DNA from: Arenimonas terrae
GTDB taxonomy: Bacteria > Pseudomonadota > Gammaproteobacteria > Xanthomonadales > Xanthomonadaceae
Direction of reading: 5' to 3'
DNA: 64,000 nt
Assembly: GCF_006265115.1 (NCBI RefSeq)
Contig: NZ_SMDR01000001.1
Coordinates: forward strand, 124,001 to 188,000
In this document: positions 18,734 through 26,546 of the stretch, piece by piece
Numbering within the stretch: position 1 is the stretch's first letter
How the letters are laid out: every line of letters begins with the position of its first letter
The notes under the pieces: model-generated
Databases searched by the model: none
What the model saw: the letters and a program-made list of their open reading frames with translations, nothing else
What the model was told of the DNA's origin: nothing
Position numbers and translations under genes: made by a program

Positions 18734-20671
18734 TCAGGACTTGGCCGCTTGCCAGCCGCAGGTTTTGCCTTCGTTCTGCTTGACCAGCCAGGCCTGCAGC
18801 GGCGCGAAGTATTCCAGCACCGCCGAGCCGTCCATCTGCTCGCCGCCGGTCAGCTCCTTGAGCGTCTGCTGCCAGGGCTGCGAAGCGCCGCGCTCCATCA
18901 TCGCCCAGTAGCGCTTGCCGGCTTCCGGGTTGTTGGCGAAGTTGCAGGTGTACAGCGGGCCCTCGTGGCCGGCCGCGTCGCACAGCGACTTGTAGAACTG
19001 GAACTGCAGGATGTGCGACAGGAAATAGCGCGTGTACGGCGTATTGCCCGGCACGTGGTACTTGGCGCCGGCGTCGAAGAACTCCTCGCCGCGCGCGTCG
19101 GCCGGCGCTACGCCCTGGTACTTGGCCTTGAGGTCCCACCAGGCCTGGTTGTACTTGTCCGGCGCGATCGAGCCGTCGAACACGCCCCAGCGCCAGCGGT
19201 CGATCATCAGGCCGAAGGGCAGGAAGGACACCTTCGCCAGCGCCATGCGCATCTGCGAGTTGATCACCGCTTCCTCGCTGACCGCCGGCTTGTCGACCAG
19301 GCCGATCGAGGCCAGGTACTCCGGGGTCATCGACAGCACGATGGTGTCGCCGATGGCCTCGTGGAAGCCGTCGTGCGCGCCGTTCTGGAACATCGGCGGG
19401 TGCTGCTTGTAGGCCAGGTAGTAATAGATGTGGCCGAGCTCGTGGTAGATCGTGGTCAGCTCTTCCTCGTTGGGCTTGATGCACATCTTCATGCGCACTT
19501 CGCCCTCGGTGTTCATGGGCCAGGCGCTGGCGTGGCAGACCACGTCGCGGTCGCGCGGCTGCACCAGCATCGAGTCCGTGTAGAAACTCTCCGGCAGTGC
19601 CGGCATGCCCAGGCCGGTGTAGAAGCTCTCGGCCAGCTTGGTCATGCGCGTGGCCATCTCCAGGTCGGCCTGGCGCTCGATCTCGACCTGCTCGGAGGCG
19701 GTGAGCTTGCCCATGCCGCCGGCCTTGGACACCAGCTCGGCCAGGATCGCCTCGCGCTGCTTCTTCAGCGCGCCGGTGACGTCGAGGCTGCCGACGTTGT
19801 CGTAGGGCTGCAGCAGCGGCCAGAGGTTGCCCCAGTCCTGCTGCCAGAGGTTGCCGGTGAGGTGGGCCGGGATCATGCCGTTGACCGAACCCTGCTCGCC
19901 GTACTTCTCGACCAGCTTCTCGCGGGTGTAGCACTGCAGCTGTTCGTACAGCGGCTGCACCTGGCCCCAGAGGCGGTCGGCCTCGGCCTGGAAGTCGGCG
20001 GCCGGCATGTCGTAACCCGCGCGCCAGACCTCGCCGGTGTTGGCGAAGCCCATTTCCTTGGCGCCCTCGTTGGTCAGTTCGACGAAGCGCTGGTAGTCCT
20101 TGCGCATCGGCACCGAGATGGTGTGCCAGCCTTCCCAGGCGGCCTTCATCTCGTCGTAGCTCTTGCCCTGGGTGTCGGCGAGGATCTCGGACACCTGGCC
20201 GATGTCGCGGCACTCCTGGCCGTCCACGCACCACTTGCCGGCGCCGTAGGTCGCGCCCAGGCGGCTGGTGATCTCGGTCAGTTCCTTGAGCTTGGCCGGG
20301 TCGCGCGGGGCGGGCAGGGAGGCGCCGACCTTCATCAGGTGCAGGGCGCGCGCGGTGTCGGCGTTCAGGCCTTCGGTCGGGTAGGTCTTGGCCTGTTCGA
20401 TGAAGGCGTTGTTGAGGGCGAGGTAGCGCTCGTTGGCGGCGGCTTCGACGCGCTGGCTGTCGGCGTTGATGTAGGTCGCGCCCAGCCAGGCGGCGGAGGT
20501 GATCTCCGGCGTCACTTCCTTGGCGGTCTTGTTGACGCGGGCGACGAACTCGTCGGCCGATTCCTTCGGGGCATCGGCGGCGGAATCGGTCTGGTCGGCG
20601 GGCTTGCAGGCGGACAGGGCCAGCAGACTGGCGGAGATGGCGAGCGCCAGCAGGGCGCGTTGGGATTTCAC
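18734..20671 (-). CDS. M2 family peptidyl-dipeptidase (ACE-like) lipoprotein
   Basis: 645 aa. The leader ends in the lipobox LSAC (Cys22), so the enzyme is a membrane-anchored periplasmic lipoprotein. The zinc site is His410-Glu-Leu-Gly-His414 with Glu438 (FHEAIGD) 24 residues later, exactly as in angiotensin-converting enzymes. M2 enzymes remove C-terminal dipeptides. ACE homologues are a recurring feature of Xanthomonadales. The intergenic element copy A lies upstream of its start. Confidence 0.95.
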   Translation of the reverse strand: MKSQRALLALAISASLLALSACKPADQTDSAADAPKESADEFVARVNKTAKEVTPEITSAAWLGATYINADSQRVEAAANERYLALNNAFIEQAKTYPTEGLNADTARALHLMKVGASLPAPRDPAKLKELTEITSRLGATYGAGKWCVDGQECRDIGQVSEILADTQGKSYDEMKAAWEGWHTISVPMRKDYQRFVELTNEGAKEMGFANTGEVWRAGYDMPAADFQAEADRLWGQVQPLYEQLQCYTREKLVEKYGEQGSVNGMIPAHLTGNLWQQDWGNLWPLLQPYDNVGSLDVTGALKKQREAILAELVSKAGGMGKLTASEQVEIERQADLEMATRMTKLAESFYTGLGMPALPESFYTDSMLVQPRDRDVVCHASAWPMNTEGEVRMKMCIKPNEEELTTIYHELGHIYYYLAYKQHPPMFQNGAHDGFHEAIGDTIVLSMTPEYLASIGLVDKPAVSEEAVINSQMRMALAKVSFLPFGLMIDRWRWGVFDGSIAPDKYNQAWWDLKAKYQGVAPADARGEEFFDAGAKYHVPGNTPYTRYFLSHILQFQFYKSLCDAAGHEGPLYTCNFANNPEAGKRYWAMMERGASQPWQQTLKELTGGEQMDGSAVLEYFAPLQAWLVKQNEGKTCGWQAAKS

Positions 20672-20793
20672 GGGAAAGGCTCCGGTTTCGGGTCGGGATC
20701 CGCTGCCAAACGCAGGGTGCGGGCAGGCTAGACCCCCCGCTTTCCCGGCGCAAGTGGCGGCCCGGGGCGGTTTTGCGCCGGGTCGCTTCTCTT

Positions 20794-20902
20794 GCCGGGC
20801 TCGTTCTTGGCGCCGGGCTCGTTCGTGGCGGTAGTCCGCCGTACGTGAGGGCTCTGGTGCCGGGTTCGTTCGTGGCGATAGTCCGCCGTACGTGAGGTCT
20901 CT
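20794..20902 (+). repeat. Tandem duplication at the left edge of element copy A
   Basis: An 18-bp unit GCCGGGCTCGTTCKTGGC occurs at 20794-20811 and 20812-20829 and, with one change, at 20859-20876. The copies at 20812 and 20859 continue as a 47-bp direct repeat that includes the left arm CCGCCGTACGTGAGG of the large stem. Copy B has the sequence only once, so this is a local amplification of the element's left end. Confidence 0.8.
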
Positions 20903-20992
20903 TCCCGGGGACGCCGTGAATCCATCCCTGGAGGCTCTTCGAAAACGTCCATGTTTTCGAAGCCCCGGGAAGAGCCCTCACGCACGACGGCC
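20881..20992. repeat. Large stem-loop, domain 1 of copy A
   Basis: Arms 20881-20910 and 20963-20992 pair over 30 positions with four mismatches, with the core TCTTCCCGGGG/CCCCGGGAAGA perfect. The 52-base loop holds a nested hairpin CTTCGAAAAC/GTTTTCGAAG with loop GTCCAT, and a CCATCCCTGGAGG segment. Two of the four mismatches become G-U pairs if the minus strand is read as RNA. Confidence 0.85.
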
Positions 20993-21185
20993 TGCGGACC
21001 CACCGGGCCGGTCTATCGAATCTGAGAAGCTCGCATTGGCAAAGCTTCTGGCGTCTTTACCGTCGAGCGGCGGCTCGCTCGGCTCTTACCTAGAAGCCCC
21101 TTCAGTGCACGCTGCGAGCTTCCGTGCCTTTTGGGGGCACGCGCCTATCCCTTCGGCTTGCGAAGGTGAGACGTGGCGACGGCCT

Positions 21186-21338
21186 GCACACATAGGTACC
21201 CCTGAAGCGAAGGCAGGATGCCGTAGCGGCGCTGGACAGGAGTCCAAGTGTCGCGGAGGGCAGGATGCCCGTGAGCGACCCGCGAATCACTGGGCAGGAC
21301 GCCGCTGTGATTGAGCGGGCAGGGGACCCTAGGTGTGC
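21186..21338. repeat. GGA-loop hairpin domain 2 of copy A
   Basis: A closing helix 21186-21196/21328-21338 (GCACAC.TAGG with CCTAGGTGTGC, one mismatch) encloses four hairpins with AGGA or GGA loops: 21212-21222 (GGCAGGATGCC), 21233-21246 (TGGACAGGAGTCCA), 21258-21270 (GGGCAGGATGCCC) and 21293-21303 (GGCAGGACGCC). The last is flanked by its own helix AATCAC/GTGATT (21285-21290, 21307-21312). The helices correspond to those of copy B with different base pairs. Confidence 0.8.
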
Positions 21339-21399
21339 GGGACGGCGCACGCCGGATCAACCGAATACGAGCCCTAGACCTACTTGCGCAGCAAGCGCA

Positions 21400-21930
21400 T
21401 CAGTAAGGAAGGAGGGCGCGGGCGGCGAGGAAGGCGCGGGCGTCGTCGGCGTCGGATTCGAACCAGGCGCGGGTGGAGCCGAGGCGGAAGGTGTAGCCCC
21501 AGGCGTCCATGTCGGCCATCAGGCGCTCGCGGCCGATGCCGGGCAGCTGGTCGGCGAGCAGGATCTGCAGATAGCAGGTGGCGTCTTCCTCGGGCACCGA
21601 ATCGGTGGCGTCGGTGTGCACCGATGCACGACGTTCGGGCGGCATCACGATCAGATGGCAGGCCTCGTGCAGCAGCGAATGCACCGGCGTGTCGGCGCGC
21701 GCGTACACCGTGGTGCCGATCAGGCCGGCCTCGCGTTCGCCCCAGAAACTGCCCGGAATGGCCTCGCCGTCGCCGACCGGCACCAGCGTCAACCCGTGGC
21801 GCGCCAGCAGCGCCGCCGGCGCCGCGAAACCGATGTCGGCCAGTGTGGCGACCGAGGCTTCGCCGCCGGCGGCCCCGGAAACGGAAACGGCACCGGCAGG
21901 CGCCGGTGCCGTCGGGTGGTCGTGGTGCAT
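21400..21930 (-). CDS. Putative HExxH metallopeptidase-like protein in the min operon
   Basis: 176 aa from the ATG at 21928-21930, 5 bases after the minE stop. The core HSLLHEACHLIV gives His88-Glu89-x-x-His92, and a second acidic-rich helix (PEEDATCYLQILLA, about 112-126) sits where ImmA/IrrE-like gluzincins place the third zinc ligand. That resemblance is inference. The N-terminal 30 residues are low-complexity Ala/Pro/His. The position suggests co-transcription with minCDE. Confidence 0.65.
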   Translation of the reverse strand: MHHDHPTAPAPAGAVSVSGAAGGEASVATLADIGFAAPAALLARHGLTLVPVGDGEAIPGSFWGEREAGLIGTTVYARADTPVHSLLHEACHLIVMPPERRASVHTDATDSVPEEDATCYLQILLADQLPGIGRERLMADMDAWGYTFRLGSTRAWFESDADDARAFLAARALLPY

Positions 21931-21935
21931 CGCGA

Positions 21936-22205
21936 TCAACCGTTCGCGGAGGCGGCCTTCTCGGGCAGCGCGACCGAGATGTCGAGCAGCTCGCTGTCGC
22001 CGTCCTTGTGCAGGTCCACCTTCACCGCGTCGGCGTCGACGTTGATGTACTTGCGGATCACTTCCAGCAGCTCCCGCTGCAGCAGCGGCAGGTAGTCGGG
22101 CGCGCCGCGCAGCGAACGCTCCTGCTGGATGAGGATCTGCAGCCGGCTCTTGGCGACGCTGGCGGTGTTCTTCTGGCGCTGGGTGAGGAAATCGAAGATG
22201 CCCAT
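21936..22205 (-). CDS. minE: Cell division topological specificity factor MinE
   Basis: 89 aa, the standard length. The N-terminal MGIFDFL membrane-targeting segment and the anti-MinCD helix [18 protein letters not shown] are present, followed by the dimerisation domain ending near VALPEK. MinE stimulates the MinD ATPase and drives pole-to-pole oscillation so that MinC blocks septa away from midcell. It lies 3 bases after minD. Confidence 0.97.
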   Translation of the reverse strand: MGIFDFLTQRQKNTASVAKSRLQILIQQERSLRGAPDYLPLLQRELLEVIRKYINVDADAVKVDLHKDGDSELLDISVALPEKAASANG

Positions 22206-22208
22206 GGC

Positions 22209-23018
22209 TCAGCCCCCGAACATCTTGGAGAAGAAACCCTTCTTCTCGACCGTGGTGAACCGCATCGGGCGCTCTTCGCCCAGGATGCGCGCGACTGCAT
22301 CGGTGTAGGCCTGGCCGGCCGGCGAGGTCTCGTCCAGGATCACCGGCACGCCGGCATTGGAGCTCTGCAGCACCTCCGGCGACTCCGGAATGACGCCGAC
22401 CACGTCCAGGCCGAGGATCTCCTGCACGTCCTTGATCGAGAGCATTTCCTGCGCTTCCACCCGCTTGGGGTTGTAGCGCGTCAGCAGCAGGTGCTCCTTG
22501 ACGCGTTCGCCGTTCTCGGCCTTGCGCGTCTTGGAGGCGAGCAGGCCGAGGATGCGGTCGGAGTCGCGCACCGAACTGACTTCCGGGTTCACCACCACGA
22601 CGGCGCGGTCGGCGAAGTACATCGCCAGGAACGCACCCTTCTCGATGCCGGCCGGGGAGTCGCAGACGATGAAGTCGAAGCCGTCTTCGGCCAGCGCCTT
22701 GAGCACCTTCTCGACGCCTTCCTTGGTCAGCGAATCCTTGTCGCGGGTCTGCGACGCGGCCAGCACGAACAGGTTCTCGAAGCGCTTGTCCTTGATCAGG
22801 GCCTGCTTGAGGTTGGCCTCGTCGTTGACCACGTTGACGAAGTCGTACACCACGCGGCGCTCGCAGCCCATGATCAGGTCGAGGTTGCGCAGGCCGACGT
22901 CGAAGTCGATGACGGCGGTCTTCTTGCCGGCCTTGGCCAGGCCGCAGGCCAATGACGCGCTGGTGGTGGTCTTGCCGACGCCGCCCTTGCCCGAGGTCAC
23001 CACGATGATTTCAGCCAA
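22209..23018 (-). CDS. minD: Septum site-determining ATPase MinD
   Basis: 269 aa. The deviant Walker A motif GKGGVGKTT (Lys11 and Lys16) opens the protein, IDFDVGLRNLDL gives switch I, and FIVCDSPAGIE is Walker B/switch II. The C-terminal amphipathic helix EKKGFFSKMFGG binds the membrane. MinD recruits MinC and is stimulated by MinE. The gene lies between minC (48-base gap) and minE. Confidence 0.98.
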   Translation of the reverse strand: MAEIIVVTSGKGGVGKTTTSASLACGLAKAGKKTAVIDFDVGLRNLDLIMGCERRVVYDFVNVVNDEANLKQALIKDKRFENLFVLAASQTRDKDSLTKEGVEKVLKALAEDGFDFIVCDSPAGIEKGAFLAMYFADRAVVVVNPEVSSVRDSDRILGLLASKTRKAENGERVKEHLLLTRYNPKRVEAQEMLSIKDVQEILGLDVVGVIPESPEVLQSSNAGVPVILDETSPAGQAYTDAVARILGEERPMRFTTVEKKGFFSKMFGG

Positions 23019-23066
23019 TGTTCTTCTCCGTAACTTGATTCGCGCCTTGCCGGCGTCTGTGGGGGG

Positions 23067-23834
23067 TCAATCGAGTTGTTCGATCCGCAGCTTGTCATGC
23101 TCCAGCCAGATCTGCACGGCCTTGCCGAGCAGCTCCTTCGGGATTTCCTCGAGCACCTTGTAGTGGCCCGCGACGGCGACCAGCTCGGCGTGGAACTCGC
23201 GGCAGAAGATCCGCGCGGTGGCCAGGCCGCCGGCGCCGGCGAGGGCGCGGCCGCGCAGCGCGCCGTAGATGTGGATCGAGCCATCGGCGATCACCTCGGC
23301 GCCGGCGCCGACCGTCGCGCAAACGGTGAGGTCGCGGTCCTGGGCGTAGACCTGCTGGCCCGAGCGCACCGGGTGCACGTGCATCAGGCCGGGTTCGGTG
23401 CGCGCGGCGGGCGCGGCGGCGGGCGCCGGAACGGGCGCCGCTTCGGCCACGGCCTTGCGCGGGGCCGGGGCCGGGTCGGCCTCGCCCTCGCGCTCGTAGG
23501 AGGCGCGGAACTTGGCCAGCAGCGGCAGGCCGACGTCCTTCGAGAGCTCCTCGATGGCGCTGGTGCCGTAGGCCAGGGCCACCGGCAGCACGCCGGCGCC
23601 ACGCAGCGCGTCCAGCAGGGCGCGCACCTCGGCGGCGTCCGGGCAGCGGCTCAGGCCGCCGAAATCCAGCACCACCGCCGCGCGGGCGAACAGCTTGGGC
23701 GCGCGCTGCACGCGTTCGGCCATCTCCGCCGCCAGCCGGGCGGCGTCTAGGGTGCGCACGCGCAGGTTGGCGATGCCGACCTGGCCGAACTTGAGTTCGC
23801 CGGCCTGTTCGTAGTCGATCGTCGTTGCCGCCAT
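23067..23834 (-). CDS. minC: Septum site-determining protein MinC
   Basis: 255 aa. The N-terminal FtsZ-inhibiting domain spans roughly residues 10-105, an Ala/Pro-rich linker follows (125-150), and the C-terminal beta-helix has VRSGQQVYAQDRDLTVCATVGAGAEVIADGSIHIYGALRGRALAG, the MinD-binding repeat region. Four bases separate it from the upstream acetyltransferase gene, so that gene is the likely operon leader. Confidence 0.97.
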   Translation of the reverse strand: MAATTIDYEQAGELKFGQVGIANLRVRTLDAARLAAEMAERVQRAPKLFARAAVVLDFGGLSRCPDAAEVRALLDALRGAGVLPVALAYGTSAIEELSKDVGLPLLAKFRASYEREGEADPAPAPRKAVAEAAPVPAPAAAPAARTEPGLMHVHPVRSGQQVYAQDRDLTVCATVGAGAEVIADGSIHIYGALRGRALAGAGGLATARIFCREFHAELVAVAGHYKVLEEIPKELLGKAVQIWLEHDKLRIEQLD

Positions 23835-23838
23835 GGCC

Positions 23839-24435
23839 TCAGGTTCCCGTGGCGCGGCTGGGCGCGCGGCCGGGCAGGGCGCGGGCGCGCAGCCAGGGCT
23901 GGTCGGGCAGCTTGTCGCCGTAGGCCTGGGCGACGTAGGCGTGGCTGCACATCTCTTTCATCAGCATCGCCACGCGGATCTCGGTGCCGGCCATGACCTG
24001 CTGCCCGACCTCGCGGAAGCCGAAGCTGCCGTGGAAGAGCAGGGCCGGGTCGTTGCCGGACTGCAGGAAGACCTCGCAGCACAGCTGCGGCCAGCGCGGC
24101 TCGGCGAAGCTCTGCACGTCGGCGTAGAACGCCCGGCCGCGGCCGCCGCCGCGGCGCGGCCGGGCGATGACGATGCGGTCCACGTACAGGAAACGCTCGT
24201 AGCGCTCGCGGAACCACAGGAAATTCGGGCTGTCGTGCGGGGCGTCCTGGCTCAGGGCGACCAGGAAGCCGGTGATCAGGCCGTCCTGTTCGGCGACCCG
24301 GAAGTATTCGGCGTGTTCCCAGAAGAACCGGACCTTGGCCGCATCCATCGGGAGGATGGACGGCCCGGCCGCGTTGTTCAGGGCTAGAACGGAATCCAGC
24401 TCGTGCTCGCGCACGTCGCGGATGGTGATCGGCAT
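23839..24435 (-). CDS. GNAT family acetyltransferase upstream of minC
   Basis: 198 aa from the ATG at 24433-24435. ITIRDVREHELDSVLALNNA opens a GNAT-like fold, RFLYVDRIVIARPRRGGGRGRAFYADV is the acetyl-CoA loop region, and SGNDPALLFHGSFGFREVG matches the C-terminal signature. It heads the minCDE operon with a 4-base gap, but a role in division is not shown by the sequence. It is divergent from the sensor kinase gene. Confidence 0.82.
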   Translation of the reverse strand: MPITIRDVREHELDSVLALNNAAGPSILPMDAAKVRFFWEHAEYFRVAEQDGLITGFLVALSQDAPHDSPNFLWFRERYERFLYVDRIVIARPRRGGGRGRAFYADVQSFAEPRWPQLCCEVFLQSGNDPALLFHGSFGFREVGQQVMAGTEIRVAMLMKEMCSHAYVAQAYGDKLPDQPWLRARALPGRAPSRATGT

Positions 24436-24552
24436 TGTCTTTCGGACTCCGATGGCATGGGGGCCGCTGGGGCGGGAGACGCCGGCGGGCGATCGGGCCG
24501 GGATTATCGCACGGGTGCCGGGCCCTGGGGCGGCAGCCATTACTTTCGGGCG

Positions 24553-24587
24553 CCTTGCCCGGGCCCGGTCCGGCCTATGATGCGCGG
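24553..24587 (+). promoter_or_regulatory. Promoter of the sensor kinase gene
   Basis: A -10 box TATGAT lies at 24576-24581, six bases before the ATG at 24588, so transcription should start at or next to the A of the start codon. A weak -35 (CTTGCC, 24554-24559) is 16 bases upstream. No Shine-Dalgarno is present. Confidence 0.5.
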
Positions 24588-25763
24588 ATGCTGAACCGAC
24601 TCTCCCACACCCAGCTGCTGCGCTACTCCGGCCTGTTCACCTGGGCCGTGGTCGGCATCCCGGTGGTGGCGCTGACCTGGTATTTCCCGGCCATCGAGGC
24701 CGCCGACGGCGGGCCGAACATCCTCAACCCGGGCCTGCTGCTGCTGATCCTGGCCTACGGCGCCTTCGGGCTGATCTACTGGCAGATGACCCGCGCCCTG
24801 GGCCTGCGCAAGCGCCGGCTGGGCGACATCGTGCTGCTGGCGGCGCTCACCGTCGCGGCCATCGTGGTGAGCTACCAGACCGGCAGCGGCGTCGGCGCCG
24901 TGCTGATGATGATCATCGCCGGCGTCATCCCCTGGCTGGTGCCGCTGAAGGTCGGCGTGCTCTGGCTGGTGCTGCAGCACGCGGCCCTGGTGCCGGTGTT
25001 CAGCAAGATGGAAGGCTTCACCCCGGGCTTCGCCGTGCTGCAGGCGATGACCTACGTGGGCTATTCGAGCTTCGCGATGGTGATCGGCCTGGTCGCGCGC
25101 CAGCAGGCCGAGGCCCGCGAGGAGCAGCGCCGCCTCAACGCCGAGCTGCGCGCCACCCGGGCCCTGCTGGCCGAAAGTTCCCGGATGAGCGAACGCGTGC
25201 GCATTTCCCGGGAATTGCACGACCTGCTGGGCCACCACCTGACCGCCCTGAGCCTGAACCTGGAAGTCGCGGGGCACCTGACCGAAGGCCGCGCCCAGGA
25301 ACATGTGCGCCAGAGCCACACCCTGGCCAAGCTGCTGCTGACCGACGTGCGCGAGGCGGTGAGCGAGATGCGCGAGGACGGCGCGATCGACCTCAGCGGT
25401 GCCATCCGCACCCTGGTCGAGGGCGTGCCGGCGCTGGACATCCGCCTGGACCTGCCCGAGCCGCTGAACATCGACGACCCGGACCGCGCCCACGTGCTGC
25501 TGCGCTGCACCCAGGAAATCATCACCAACGCCGTGCGCCATGCCGGCGCCTCGACACTCTGGCTGTCGATCGCCCGCGACGGAAGCGAGGCCCGCATCCA
25601 GGCCCGCGACGACGGCCGCGGCGCCGACGACCCGGCCCCGGGCAACGGCCTGCGCGGCATCCGCGAACGCCTGGGCGCCTACGGCGGCCGGGTCGATATC
25701 ATCACCGGGCGCGGGCAGGGCTTCGCGCTGGACATCCGACTTCCCCTGGAGAACTCCGTATGA
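24588..25763 (+). CDS. DesK/NarX-type sensor histidine kinase
   Basis: 391 aa. Five or six N-terminal membrane helices (about residues 12-170) are followed by a short coiled segment and a HisKA_3 domain with phospho-acceptor His211 (SRELHDLLGHHLTALSLNLE). The ATPase domain has the N box near QEIITNAVRHA and G boxes RDDGRGADD and GNGLRGIRERL. There is no periplasmic loop of any size, so the signal is probably sensed in the membrane. It overlaps the response regulator gene by 4 bases. Confidence 0.93.
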   Translation: MLNRLSHTQLLRYSGLFTWAVVGIPVVALTWYFPAIEAADGGPNILNPGLLLLILAYGAFGLIYWQMTRALGLRKRRLGDIVLLAALTVAAIVVSYQTGSGVGAVLMMIIAGVIPWLVPLKVGVLWLVLQHAALVPVFSKMEGFTPGFAVLQAMTYVGYSSFAMVIGLVARQQAEAREEQRRLNAELRATRALLAESSRMSERVRISRELHDLLGHHLTALSLNLEVAGHLTEGRAQEHVRQSHTLAKLLLTDVREAVSEMREDGAIDLSGAIRTLVEGVPALDIRLDLPEPLNIDDPDRAHVLLRCTQEIITNAVRHAGASTLWLSIARDGSEARIQARDDGRGADDPAPGNGLRGIRERLGAYGGRVDIITGRGQGFALDIRLPLENSV

Positions 25764-26401
25764 TCCGTGTCTGCCTGGTCGACGATCAGACCCTGGTGCG
25801 CCAGGGCGTCAAATCCCTGCTCGAACTGGCCGACGGCATCGAGGTGATCGCAGAGGCCGGCGATGGCCGCCAGGCGGTGGAGCTGATCCCGCAGATCAAG
25901 CCCGACGTGGTGCTGATGGACATGCGCATGCCGGTGATGTCCGGCCTTGAGGCGCTGCAGGCGCTCACCGCCAAGGGCCAGCTGCCGCCCACGATCATCC
26001 TCACCACCTTCGACGACGACCAGCTGGTGCTGGCCGGCATCCGCGCCGGCGCCCGCGGCTACCTGCTCAAGGACGTCTCGCTGGACCAGCTGGTCTCGGC
26101 CATCCAGACGGTGGCGGACGGCGGCTCGCTGGTGCAGCCGGCCGTCACCCAGCGCCTGCTCTCGGGCCTGGAAGGCCTGCAGAACGAATTCGTCAGCCTG
26201 GACCAGCCCGACCCGCTGACCGACCGCGAAACCGAGATCCTGCGCCTGATGGCCGGCGGCTTCTCCAACAAGGAGATCGCCAATTCGCTGGGCGTGGCCG
26301 AAGGCACGGTGAAGAACCACGTGTCGAACATCCTGTCCAAGCTGGGCGTGCGCGACCGCACCCGGGCCGTGCTCAAGGCCTTCGAGCTGAAACTGGTCTG
26401 A
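25760..26401 (+). CDS. NarL/LuxR-type response regulator
   Basis: 213 aa. The receiver domain has acidic pocket DD (residues 8-9), phospho-acceptor Asp54 (VVLMDMRMP) and Lys in YLLKD. The LuxR helix-turn-helix reads LTDRETEILRLMAGGFSNKEIANSLGVAEGTVKNHVSNILSKLGV. It is the partner of the histidine kinase immediately upstream. The targets are unknown; a similar DesK/DesR pair controls membrane lipid genes in Bacillus, which is only an analogy. Confidence 0.95.
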   Translation: MIRVCLVDDQTLVRQGVKSLLELADGIEVIAEAGDGRQAVELIPQIKPDVVLMDMRMPVMSGLEALQALTAKGQLPPTIILTTFDDDQLVLAGIRAGARGYLLKDVSLDQLVSAIQTVADGGSLVQPAVTQRLLSGLEGLQNEFVSLDQPDPLTDRETEILRLMAGGFSNKEIANSLGVAEGTVKNHVSNILSKLGVRDRTRAVLKAFELKLV

Positions 26402-26446
26402 CCGACGGCCGGAAAGCCCGTCGCGACGGGTATTCAGGACCGTGAC

Positions 26447-26470
26447 GGCGGCCCCCTGCCGGGGGCCGTC
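26447..26470 (+). terminator. GC-rich hairpin after the response regulator gene
   Basis: GGCCCCC (26450-26456) pairs with GGGGGCC (26461-26467) around a TGCC loop, and the stem extends two or three pairs outward. No T-run follows, so it is a weak intrinsic terminator or an mRNA-stabilising hairpin. Confidence 0.45.
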
Positions 26471-26546
26471 CTGACCTGATATCCTCCTCCGTTCCTGCGG
26501 CCGGGCATCGTGAACCCGCCGGGGGCCGTTCCTGGAGAGCTTCCGA

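Larger units (their letters stand above)
20859..21399 (+). repeat. Intergenic structured element, copy A
   Basis: This is the only content of the 728-base gap between the M2 peptidase and the min operon; no gene is supported here. It matches copy B (49842-50344) in the same orientation, block by block: the large stem, then CGTGCC-loop-GGCACG, GTGGCGACG, GGCAGGATGCC hairpins, GGCGCACGCCGGATCAACCG and CTACTTGCGC. The blocks are separated by divergent spacers. Two domains are listed separately. No transposase, terminal target duplication or open frame shared by both copies was seen. Confidence 0.85.

Noticed and set aside
20859-21399. Reading the element as an insertion sequence or MITE
   Set aside because: No transposase, no terminal target duplication found around either copy, and the long inverted repeat covers only the first ~110 bases; a non-autonomous mobile origin cannot be excluded but is not supported.
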